Shown: positions 57,851 to 64,000 of the stretch, in pieces
Position numbering within the stretch: position 1 is the stretch's first letter
How the letters are laid out: each line of letters begins with the position of its first letter
Source of the DNA: Limnohabitans sp. 103DPR2
GTDB lineage: Bacteria; Pseudomonadota; Gammaproteobacteria; Burkholderiales; Burkholderiaceae_C
Assembly: GCF_001412575.1 (NCBI RefSeq)
Contig: NZ_CP011834.1
Span: forward strand, 1,922,001-1,986,000
Direction of reading: 5' to 3'
Length of the DNA: 64,000 bases
Program-made: the position numbers and the translations under genes
The notes under the pieces: generated by a model
What the model was told of the DNA's origin: nothing
Database searches by the model: none
The model's input: the letters and a program-made list of their open reading frames with translations, nothing else

Positions 57851-58219
57851 ATGACAAATTCATTGAACGCTTCTTCTCCACAGGTCACTGACATAGATTC
57901 ATATTCCAATCATATTCAAATTTATGAGGTTGGTGATCTCTGTATCAATTCTCGCAATCGCAGCGTTGTGTGGCGTGGGAAATCTTTAAAGCTTACAGCG
58001 ACAGAATTTAACTTGCTTTTTGTTTTGACTCAACACAGTGGCAAAACAGTTAGCAAATCGCAATTGTCATTAGAGGCTTTGCATAAACCTCTCCAAAAGT
58101 TTGACCGAAGCATTGATGTTCACATTCATCGGTTGCGTTTAAAAATGGGCCCCAATGCCGACGGTATGGCTGTCATTCAGACCATCCACAAACAAGGATT
58201 TCAATTCTTGATTGCATAA
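57851..58219 (+). CDS. Orphan winged-helix DNA-binding protein (CpxR-like C-terminal domain)
   Basis: A 122-residue protein that consists of an OmpR/CpxR-type effector domain only: VVWRGKSLKLTATEFNLLFV, TVSKSQLSLEALHKPLQKFD, RSIDVHIHRLRLKMG and QTIHKQGFQFL. No receiver or phospho-acceptor Asp precedes it. In CpxR the same motifs follow a receiver domain. It could be a constitutive regulator or a partner of the complete response regulator at 54,700. It is spaced 17 bases after the SGNH gene, so they are probably cotranscribed. Confidence 0.8.
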   Translation: MTNSLNASSPQVTDIDSYSNHIQIYEVGDLCINSRNRSVVWRGKSLKLTATEFNLLFVLTQHSGKTVSKSQLSLEALHKPLQKFDRSIDVHIHRLRLKMGPNADGMAVIQTIHKQGFQFLIA

Positions 58220-58618
58220 AAGCCAGTGATATACCCATAGCATTTATCTTTTTTAACATTTTTTCATCTGGAGTTCTCAACACTTCTGCCGATTCCTAAA
58301 GCAGCGTGTATTGGGCGCGCTTGAAAGTTAATGAGCAAAAAAAGTGGTGATATGTCATCAACGGCAATTAACTTCCGCTATCAATGTCATTTGCCAATTG
58401 AGCGGTAGTTTTTTGCCGGTTAAGAAGTTTTCATGTGTTCTTTTTATTCCAATTATTTGTTTTGATTGATGCTAAGAATAATTAATCTTAGAAAAATTTT
58501 TTGTTGAAAAATTTTTTAATCTTTCTTAACAAAAATTGATAAAAATATTGAGCATCAAAGACAAACTTGACATGTTTTTTGCTTGTTAATTTCATCAATC
58601 ACTTAACTGGAGAAATTT
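58220..58618. other. AT-rich intergenic region with repeated A/T tracts
   Basis: 399 bases without a gene. GAAAAATTTTTT occurs twice, at 58491-58502 and 58506-58517, an arrangement that should bend DNA. A perfect TTGACA -35 box follows near 58567. I saw no protein-coding frame or known RNA. Confidence 0.55.
58567..58595 (+). promoter_or_regulatory. Predicted sigma-70 promoter for the 58,619 gene
   Basis: TTGACA at 58567-58572 is a perfect -35 box. With 17-base spacing the -10 position (58590-58595) reads TTTCAT, matching TATAAT at four of six bases. The upstream A/T tracts may act as an UP element. The translation start is about 23 bases downstream. Confidence 0.6.
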
Positions 58619-59119
58619 ATGTCTGCTATTGGTGGAATTCAAACTAATGTTGCAATGAGTGCTGCTTATTCGCGATCGGCTTCAGGTCTTACAACAGATC
58701 AAAAAAATGGCATCCAATCCGTATTAAAAAATTTTGACGCAGAAAATCTGACAGCCAATGATGCCAAACAGATCACTTCAGAATTCAAAAAGTTAGGTGT
58801 TCAGCCAGGCAAAGACTTGGAAACTGCGATGGCAGCTTCTGGATTCGATGCAAGGCAGGTTGGGCAACTTGCATTTGGTTCGGCAATGCCTCCAGGAGGA
58901 CCCCAGGCAGGTAATCAACCGCCTCCTCCGTCGATGGTTGATAAAAATTCAACTAAAATTGATGTGGGCGAATATTTGACGTCGCTCATTGCATCATTAA
59001 CTACAAATTCAGAAGATTCTTCCAAAGATGGCATGACTAAAAATGAGCTTAGCCAGATTCTTCAGAATGCAAGTGATTTGCTAGGCAGCACTGGAAATTT
59101 GGTAGATCGTTCTGTTTAA
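58619..59119 (+). CDS. Hypothetical protein with proline-rich linker, 166 residues
   Basis: I do not recognise the family. It begins MSAIGGIQTNVAMSAAY after the ribosome site GGAGAAA, has no signal peptide and no membrane helix. The N-terminal helical part (LTTDQKNGIQSVLKNFDAEN, then KQITSEFKKLGVQPGKDLET) is joined by a proline/glycine-rich linker (PPGGPQAGNQPPPP) to a second helical part with KDGMTKNELSQILQNASDLLG. An acidic, Thr/Ser-rich cytoplasmic or non-classically exported protein is likely. The DxxNLTxxDA pattern hints at EF-hand-like helices but no full loop is present. Its strong promoter and lone position suggest high expression. Confidence 0.65.
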   Translation: MSAIGGIQTNVAMSAAYSRSASGLTTDQKNGIQSVLKNFDAENLTANDAKQITSEFKKLGVQPGKDLETAMAASGFDARQVGQLAFGSAMPPGGPQAGNQPPPPSMVDKNSTKIDVGEYLTSLIASLTTNSEDSSKDGMTKNELSQILQNASDLLGSTGNLVDRSV

Positions 59120-59222
59120 GGCTTCTTGGACGTAGCATTGGGTATATTGCTATTGATCTATATGTTCTTGACTCCGTAATCCATTTGCAGCTCTATAGTC
59201 AAGATTCTTGACGCTATCAACC

Positions 59223-59299
59223 GTCCAGAGTATCGCTACCGTCCAGACTCTGGACACCCCTTACCTGTCCAGAGCAACACAAGTGTCTAGTTTCTGGAC
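59223..59299. repeat. Left cluster of GTCCAGA/TCTGGAC half-sites
   Basis: Half-sites at 59223-59229 (GTCCAGA), a full palindrome GTCCAGACTCTGGAC at 59241-59255, 59267-59273 (GTCCAGA) and a decayed palindrome ending TCTGGAC at 59293-59299. The palindrome is part of a 21-base exact direct repeat (59235-59255 and 59837-59857). Confidence 0.85.
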
Positions 59300-59491
59300 G
59301 GTTTGTTTCGTCTTATTGCATTTGGCCAGATGATTATTCAATGCCCAAACGAGCTCATGCCAAAAAAACTGTCGCCCCTCGAAAAACTGCTTTTTTTTTG
59401 CTACAATGCGAGGCTTAGCGAAATGCCACAGACGCTCTTAGTCGTAAAGACTCTGAATTTCTGTGTACTTTTAAGCTAACAAACCGAATAT

Positions 59492-59532
59492 TCCTCGATA
59501 GCTCAGTCGGTAGAGCGCCGGACTGTTAATCC
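59492..59532 (+). pseudogene. Truncated tRNA-Asn(GTT), 5' half only
   Basis: TCCTCGATAGCTCAGTCGG and the following bases to GGACTGTTAATCC match tRNA-Asn from its 5' end through the anticodon arm (anticodon GTT). The next bases, ACATTAAAG, do not continue the tRNA: the variable region, T arm, acceptor 3' strand and CCA are missing. The downstream terminator hairpin is still in place. This remnant fits a tRNA gene split or deleted during element integration. Confidence 0.88.
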
Positions 59533-59537
59533 ACATT

Positions 59538-59572
59538 AAAGCCTTTTCAAGAAATTTGAAGAGGCTTTTTTT
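59538..59572 (+). terminator. Terminator behind the truncated tRNA-Asn
   Basis: AAAGCCTTTTCAA (59538-59550) pairs with TTGAAGAGGCTTT (59556-59568), with one G-T pair and a five-base loop, followed by a T-run. This is the type of terminator that normally ends a tRNA transcript. Confidence 0.88.
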
Positions 59573-59676
59573 CGTTTAAAAACAATAAGTTATGACGGTT
59601 TAATGATGTAAAATATCAATTACACATATATTACACAGCTTTATTTAAAGGTCGCTCGAGTTAATCATTAAATTAC

Positions 59677-59857
59677 TCTGGACGCTTTCAATTTTTTCAT
59701 TATTTAGATTATCAATATAATTAATGGATTGATTTTTAATTAATTTAATTAAATCTCTTTTTGATATTATTTTTTTAAGTCAAAGTTAATCCGGAAATTG
59801 ATTAAATATTAATGCGACAAGTGCTCTGGACGCCCTGCTACCGTCCAGACTCTGGAC
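59677..59857. repeat. Right cluster of GTCCAGA/TCTGGAC half-sites
   Basis: TCTGGAC half-sites at 59677-59683 and 59825-59831, then a second full palindrome GTCCAGACTCTGGAC at 59843-59857. The 21-base direct repeat GCTACCGTCCAGACTCTGGAC spans 59837-59857 and repeats the copy at 59235-59255, so the two copies bracket the tRNA-Asn remnant. Confidence 0.85.
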
Positions 59858-59998
59858 GCACCTGTTTCCTGCCCCAAGCCCTTCCAATGCATCGGGACAC
59901 CAAACCACGGTTGTCCAATCCTGAGGTCTGAAACTAAATTTGTGTCACAAGAACTCATTGTTGCGATTGCTTAGGCTCAGCAACTTTTGATCAAACAC

Positions 59999-61027
59999 AT
60001 GACACATGAAATTCAAATTGCTCACAACACCCATCTGAGCACACTTGTCAAAAAGCGCATTTCAGTTGGTGGCATCGATGTTGATGAAGACTTCGTCAAA
60101 GAACTGCTCATCAAACATTTGAAAGCGAATGACAGCAAGCACCGTCCCACTCTCACCGACGCCTTTGAAATCTACATGGCAGAGAACACTTCCGCGCATC
60201 GCAGAAAGTTCAAGCTCAATGCCAATCAATACTTCAATAGGTTTGTCGCAATATTTGGCGACCTCTATCTCGACGAGCTAAAGCATTGGCACATCACTCA
60301 ATACCGTGACACGCTGCTGACTCAGGGACTGCATCCAAATAGCATCCGCAAACACAACAACATCCTCAATGCCATGATCAACATGGCATTCAAGCATTTG
60401 GACATTGACAGGCTTAGCCCCTTCAGGGGACTGAAGATAAAGGGTGAAGGGGAAAACATTCGCCCTATCCCACCCATCACGCCAGAGAAACTTGAACTTG
60501 TTAAAAACCGATTAGTGAAGCTCAATACACCGGCAAGTCTTGTCGGGCTCATCCAACTCAATACAGGTATGCGCATTTCAGAGCCCACACTGGCCAGACT
60601 AGATGACCTTGTGCTCGAGCATGACATACCTCACCTTTGGGTTAGGAAAAACAGCCTCACAGACCGAAAAACCAAGGCCAGCATCAGAGCAGTTCCACTT
60701 GTAGGTATTTCCTTGCAAGCTGCAAAGGTGTTGCACACTCGGGCCAAACAACTTGGATCTGCTTGGTTACTGCCTCAGTACGCAAAGGAATTTGGCGGCT
60801 GTGCATGCTCAGCCATCTTGAACAAAAATCTGCGACCCTTTGAGTTTCGCAGTCACATGTTCAGGCATGCGTTCATCGATAGACTCAAAGCAAGAAATGA
60901 CATTCCATTGCCTTTAGCGGAAAGCATTACTGGACACGGTCGTGGGCAAACTGACTTCGCGGTTTATGGCAGTGTTGGTTACACCCTCGAGCAAAAGCTA
61001 GAAGTCATTCAAAAGATTGCTGTCTAA
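59999..61027 (+). CDS. Tyrosine recombinase / phage-type integrase
   Basis: An integrase of 342 residues (TTG at 59987 would add four). An N-terminal SAM-like DNA-binding region (about residues 45-145, with FGDLYLDELKHWHITQYRDTL) precedes the catalytic domain from about residue 165. The active-site residues are visible: Arg in NTGMRISEPTLARL, Lys near KNSLTDRKTKASIRA, His-x-x-Arg in FRSHMFRHAFIDRLK, His in GHGRGQTDFAV and nucleophile Tyr in AVYGSVGYTLEQK. It lies downstream of a split tRNA-Asn and repeats, and is therefore likely the integrase of the element. No excisionase or phage genes were seen beside it. Confidence 0.92.
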   Translation: MTHEIQIAHNTHLSTLVKKRISVGGIDVDEDFVKELLIKHLKANDSKHRPTLTDAFEIYMAENTSAHRRKFKLNANQYFNRFVAIFGDLYLDELKHWHITQYRDTLLTQGLHPNSIRKHNNILNAMINMAFKHLDIDRLSPFRGLKIKGEGENIRPIPPITPEKLELVKNRLVKLNTPASLVGLIQLNTGMRISEPTLARLDDLVLEHDIPHLWVRKNSLTDRKTKASIRAVPLVGISLQAAKVLHTRAKQLGSAWLLPQYAKEFGGCACSAILNKNLRPFEFRSHMFRHAFIDRLKARNDIPLPLAESITGHGRGQTDFAVYGSVGYTLEQKLEVIQKIAV

Positions 61028-61039
61028 TTTCAAGAGTTC

Positions 61040-61063
61040 AAGGCACTTGACATCTAGTGCCTT
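61040..61063 (+). repeat. Hairpin after the integrase gene
   Basis: AAGGCACT (61040-61047) pairs exactly with AGTGCCTT (61056-61063) around an eight-base loop. No T-run follows; a weak terminator or a transcript-end hairpin. Confidence 0.55.
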
Positions 61064-61094
61064 ACTCCAGGAAACGGGAATTGAACTTCATCGA

Positions 61095-62069
61095 TTAATC
61101 AGCCTCAATCTTGAGTTCCTTACAAAGCGCTCCCCAGCGAATTGATTCTGCCTTCATGAAAGTACCAAACTGATCAGCGGTAGTAGGCGTTGGGTAATAA
61201 CCTAAACCAACCATCTTCTCTCGAATCTCCTTTTTATTCAAAGTCTCATTCAATGCACGATTGAGTTTTTGCACAACGGCAGGTGGTGTACCCAAAGGCG
61301 CCACCATTCCCTGCCAGCCTGTCACCACGTAATTTTTCAAACCTGACTCTTTAAAAGTTGGAATGGTTTGAAACTCTGGTGCGCGGTCAGCTGCGGTCAA
61401 AGCCAAAACTTTAAGCTTTCCACTTTTGACATGCGGCATACCAGCGCCTAACGCGTCAATCATGCCAACCACCCTGCCCGCCATCAAGTCAATTAAAGCT
61501 GGGCCACTTCCCTTGTAGGGAATGTGTTGAATTTTGACTTGTGCTTCAGATTTCAACATTTCAAAAGCAAGGTGAGTAATTTGTCCATTACCGCCAGACG
61601 CATAGCTCAACGCGTTGGGTTGAGACTTCAACAAATTTAAATAGTCGGCTGTTGAATTGACATTCAAAGTAGCAGGCACAAAAAGAGCCAACGGTGCGTA
61701 CCCCACCTGCCCTATTGGTGCCAACTTGCTGGGTAAGTCAACAATGGGTTGTTTTGAGATATGTTCTAAAACTGAAAACTGACCCACGTTTCCCAAACCA
61801 ATGGTGTACCCGTCGTTTGGAGCACGCATAATTTCTGCAGAAGCAATGGCCGTTCCAGCACCAGGCTTGTTGTCTACAACAATGTTTTGCCCTAATTGAC
61901 TCGACATACCTTCGGCCAATACTCTGGCCAGTTGGTCGATGCCACCACCCGGCGGAAATCCAACTATCATGCGAATCGGCTTGGTAGGGAAATCTTGAGC
62001 AACAGCTGTTTGACCCAAAATAGCACTGCCTAACAGTGTCAAAAAAATTCCAATTTTTTTGAAGTTCAT
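61095..62069 (-). CDS. Bug family (TctC) tripartite tricarboxylate transporter binding protein
   Basis: A periplasmic binding protein of 324 residues. A signal peptide ends near GQTAVAQ, then DFPTKPIRMIVGFPPGGGID with the VGFPPGGG loop, VVDNKPGAGTAIASAE, VKIQHIPYKGSGPALIDLMAGR and PTFKESGL, all classical Bug motifs. The gene starts after a strong GGGAGAC site, 18 bases after the sulfatase stop, so the two are cotranscribed. No tctA/tctB membrane genes are seen here. Ligand unknown; carboxylates are usual. Confidence 0.93.
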   Translation of the reverse strand: MNFKKIGIFLTLLGSAILGQTAVAQDFPTKPIRMIVGFPPGGGIDQLARVLAEGMSSQLGQNIVVDNKPGAGTAIASAEIMRAPNDGYTIGLGNVGQFSVLEHISKQPIVDLPSKLAPIGQVGYAPLALFVPATLNVNSTADYLNLLKSQPNALSYASGGNGQITHLAFEMLKSEAQVKIQHIPYKGSGPALIDLMAGRVVGMIDALGAGMPHVKSGKLKVLALTAADRAPEFQTIPTFKESGLKNYVVTGWQGMVAPLGTPPAVVQKLNRALNETLNKKEIREKMVGLGYYPTPTTADQFGTFMKAESIRWGALCKELKIEAD

Positions 62070-62087
62070 GCTTGTCTCCCTATTAGT

Positions 62088-63518
62088 TTAACGGTGTTCA
62101 CGAAAAACGTTTTGCGTTTTAATTTGACTCTCCATTCGCCAAAGCAACAGTCTGTCCATCAGTTCTTGACGAACGGCGCCGTGATTTTGCGAAGACCAGA
62201 GGTTGTTGTTTTCTTCTGGATCGTTTTCGAGGTCAAAGAGCTGGCCAAAACTTTCATTTAAAAAATGAACCAACTTCCAACGCTGCGTCCTAACCATGGT
62301 CATGAACTGGACCTCAGTCAAAATGTTGTCTCGACCTTGTTCACAAAAGACAGCGTCACGGCCTACCCATGAGGGATCTTTGAATGCAGGCTCAACAGAC
62401 TCGGCTTCTATCCCCTCAGGCAATTTAGCCTGCGCCTGCGAAAGCAGCCACGGCACAATGTCCATGGCTTGAATCAATGCACCAGACTTCTGACCCTCGG
62501 GAACTTTTCCTGGAGCCCAAAGGATCATAGGCACTCTTGTAACTTGCTCGTACATAGTCCATTTTTGGCTGTGCCCATGATCGCCTAAACAGTCACCATG
62601 GTCTGACGTAAATACGATGATGCAATCGTCCAAATAGCCCTTTTTCTCGAGTGAAGAAACAATCTTTCCAACAGCATCGTCAATCATGGTGACATTGGCC
62701 ATGTAATGTGCACGTTGACGATGGCGATGTTCATCCGATGGCTCAAGTTGATGCACCACTGAATCGTGATCGATCTCAACGTTGTGTTGGCGTAGATCAT
62801 GAAACGGTTGGGGCTGACCGTCTAGATCTGAGTCGCTCACTTTTGCAATTGGCAATTGCTTGTCAATGTATCTGTCTAAATATTCAGGGGTTGGGTCATA
62901 AGGAGGATGAGGCCCAGGAAATCCAATTTGTAAAAACAAAGGCTCTGCTTTAGGTGCAGTATCAATCCACCAGCATGCCCTGTCTGCTACAAAATTATCA
63001 GAATGGGTTTCCGTTGGGAGCAGCCACTCAAAAGCGCCAAGCCGTTGACGATAGTCTGGAAACTGCCTGTACTGAACCCTTTGCTGCTTAACCAGGCCTC
63101 TTGCCGCAAGCGATCGGTCCCAATCATCAAAGAAAAATCGACCTTCAAGGAAGCGATCCTTGTTTTCGACAACATAGCGTTGATGGTAACCAGCAGAGGT
63201 ATCCAAAGGCCATGTATGCATCTTGCCGACATTGATGCACGTATACCCGGCTTGTGCCAAATTTTCTACCCATGTATGACGCCATGTGTCAGCGTTTTTC
63301 AAGATCCCTGTGGTGTGCGCGTAGTAACCCGTAAAGAGACTAGACCTTGCTGGGACACAAGAGGCCCCAGCCACGTGGCACTGGGTAAAGTGCGTTCCCT
63401 CTTTAATGAGCCTGTCCAAGTTAGGCGTCTCCATGTGAGGATATCCAAGCCCAGCAATGGTGTCATAGCGCTGTTGATCTGTGATGATAAAAATGATGTG
63501 TGGTTGCTTCATAGTCAT
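62088..63518 (-). CDS. Sulfatase family hydrolase
   Basis: A 476-residue sulfatase-like enzyme. It starts with the metal-binding IIFIITDQQRYDTIAGLGYP. The signature GASCVPARSSLFTGYYAH holds the CxPxR sequence (Cys 54) that is converted to formylglycine, and FTSDHGDCLGDHGHSQKW gives further metal ligands. Subfamily: choline-sulfatase or phosphonate monoester hydrolase-like. There is no signal peptide, so a cytoplasmic enzyme is likely. It lies with the Bug protein and is divergent from a LysR regulator. Confidence 0.9.
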   Translation of the reverse strand: MTMKQPHIIFIITDQQRYDTIAGLGYPHMETPNLDRLIKEGTHFTQCHVAGASCVPARSSLFTGYYAHTTGILKNADTWRHTWVENLAQAGYTCINVGKMHTWPLDTSAGYHQRYVVENKDRFLEGRFFFDDWDRSLAARGLVKQQRVQYRQFPDYRQRLGAFEWLLPTETHSDNFVADRACWWIDTAPKAEPLFLQIGFPGPHPPYDPTPEYLDRYIDKQLPIAKVSDSDLDGQPQPFHDLRQHNVEIDHDSVVHQLEPSDEHRHRQRAHYMANVTMIDDAVGKIVSSLEKKGYLDDCIIVFTSDHGDCLGDHGHSQKWTMYEQVTRVPMILWAPGKVPEGQKSGALIQAMDIVPWLLSQAQAKLPEGIEAESVEPAFKDPSWVGRDAVFCEQGRDNILTEVQFMTMVRTQRWKLVHFLNESFGQLFDLENDPEENNNLWSSQNHGAVRQELMDRLLLWRMESQIKTQNVFREHR

Positions 63519-63625
63519 CAGAGGCGCAGATTGGTTTTAAAAGATCATGCTAGCGCTCTATCATTCAAATAAATAGTGATATTTTTTGATCTTTCCATTA
63601 ATATTTGGAATGGAAAGGTGTTGCC

Positions 63626-64000
63626 ATGGATCAAATTAAATTGAAGTCAATCAGCCCCAATACGATGTCTGCACTCAGAAGGCTTCGAATGCGACATTTA
63701 GAACTGCTCTGCCATTTAAAAGAAGAGAGCACAGTGAGCTCAGCCGCTATGAAGCTCAACCTCACGCAGCCTGCGGTAAGCAAAATGATTACGGAAATTG
63801 AAACAATCTGCCATGCAACGTTATTTAGAAGAGGCAGAACAGGTATATCAGCTAATGAAAAAGGCACCCTACTGATTCGTCAGGCTTGTGACATGGTGCA
63901 AAGTTTTGATCGATCTCTTCTAGAAATTAACGCTCTCGAGGAAGGCGCAAGTGGCCTGCTTCGAATGGGCTCTTTTTCCACGACCAGCATATTCCCCAAG
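63626..64000 (+). CDS. LysR family transcriptional regulator, N-terminal part
   Basis: The first 125 residues of a regulator that runs off the end of the window. The start MDQIKLKSISPNTMSALRRL has a GAAAGG region nearby. The helix-turn-helix lies near residues 23-60 (RHLELLCHLKEESTVSSAAM, LNLTQPAVSKMITEIE), followed by LFRRGRTGISANEKGTLL, the LysR DNA-binding domain, and the start of the effector domain. It is divergent from the sulfatase-Bug pair, the usual layout of a LysR-controlled catabolic operon. Confidence 0.9.
   Translation, partial: MDQIKLKSISPNTMSALRRLRMRHLELLCHLKEESTVSSAAMKLNLTQPAVSKMITEIETICHATLFRRGRTGISANEKGTLLIRQACDMVQSFDRSLLEINALEEGASGLLRMGSFSTTSIFPK

Larger units (their letters stand above)
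59120..59986. other. Long intergenic region with truncated tRNA-Asn and GTCCAGA repeats
   Basis: 867 bases between the hypothetical protein and the integrase gene. It holds nine half-sites of GTCCAGA/TCTGGAC, the 5' half of a tRNA-Asn gene with a promoter-like TACAAT at 59402-59407, and a strong hairpin terminator. The A+T content between 59,575 and 59,800 is very high. No protein-coding gene was supported. Confidence 0.7.

Noticed and set aside
59223..59857. Possible CRISPR array from the repeated GTCCAGA blocks
   Set aside because: The spacing is irregular, the repeats are only 7-15 bases with one 21-base pair, and no cas gene is near. They are better read as binding sites.
61064..61092. 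tRNA 3' end on the minus strand (GTTCAATTCCCG-like T loop) after the integrase
   Set aside because: The flanking bases do not pair into a T stem or acceptor stem, so it is not a tRNA half and does not match the missing part of tRNA-Asn.

Overview
The window looks like chromosomal DNA of a Burkholderiales bacterium, most likely Comamonadaceae (Limnohabitans, Rhodoferax or Curvibacter-like). This rests on protein content and familiar gene order: sodB-xseA, exbB-exbD-lpxK-kdsB-adk, an APS-reductase type cys cluster with a DUF934 gene, and a 7Fe ferredoxin beside a thioredoxin-reductase-like ferredoxin reductase. The genus is inference; no rRNA gene is present.

Bases 1-19,770 are dense core genes: the end of an M3 oligopeptidase, rpiA, pyrD, an FAD oxidoreductase, an SDR, sodB, xseA, the exbB-adk block, an asparaginase, lexA behind two LexA boxes, and a CoA-thioester block (PaaH-like dehydrogenase, enoyl-CoA hydratase, Crp/Fnr regulator, phosphotransferase, acyl-CoA dehydrogenase). 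Two tRNAs (Pro, Arg) follow. Bases 20,200-25,760 hold a complete branched-chain amino acid type ABC transporter with a short CoA-transferase homologue. Then come hrpA, argA, dsbB, fpr, yggX, an mnmC with a degenerate methyltransferase half, and an orphan binding protein. Bases 36,000-42,700 are the sulfate assimilation cluster (cysI, DUF934, cysH, cysD, cysN) and fdxA plus its reductase. A TPP riboswitch at about 42,750 precedes a TonB-dependent receptor, which suggests uptake of thiamine or a precursor.

Bases 45,300-59,100 are visibly AT-richer (one 60-base line at 46,081 counts 40% GC against 62% at 40,021) and carry a compact accessory locus. On the minus strand it runs: histidine kinase, response regulator, di-heme peroxidase lipoprotein, FecI sigma factor, FecR, TonB receptor with STN domain, esterase, YHYH lipoprotein, HupE/UreJ membrane protein. 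On the plus strand are an SGNH hydrolase, a CpxR-like DNA-binding domain without a receiver, and an unrecognised 166-residue protein behind a strong promoter. It resembles a surface-signalled uptake system coupled to envelope redox chemistry, and is the best candidate here for an undescribed system.

Bases 59,200-61,100 look like a mobile-element boundary: the 5' half of a tRNA-Asn gene with its terminator but no 3' half, nine GTCCAGA/TCTGGAC half-sites around it including a 21-base direct repeat, and a tyrosine recombinase. The window ends with a Bug-type binding protein, a sulfatase and the start of a divergent LysR regulator, which look like a small catabolic unit.
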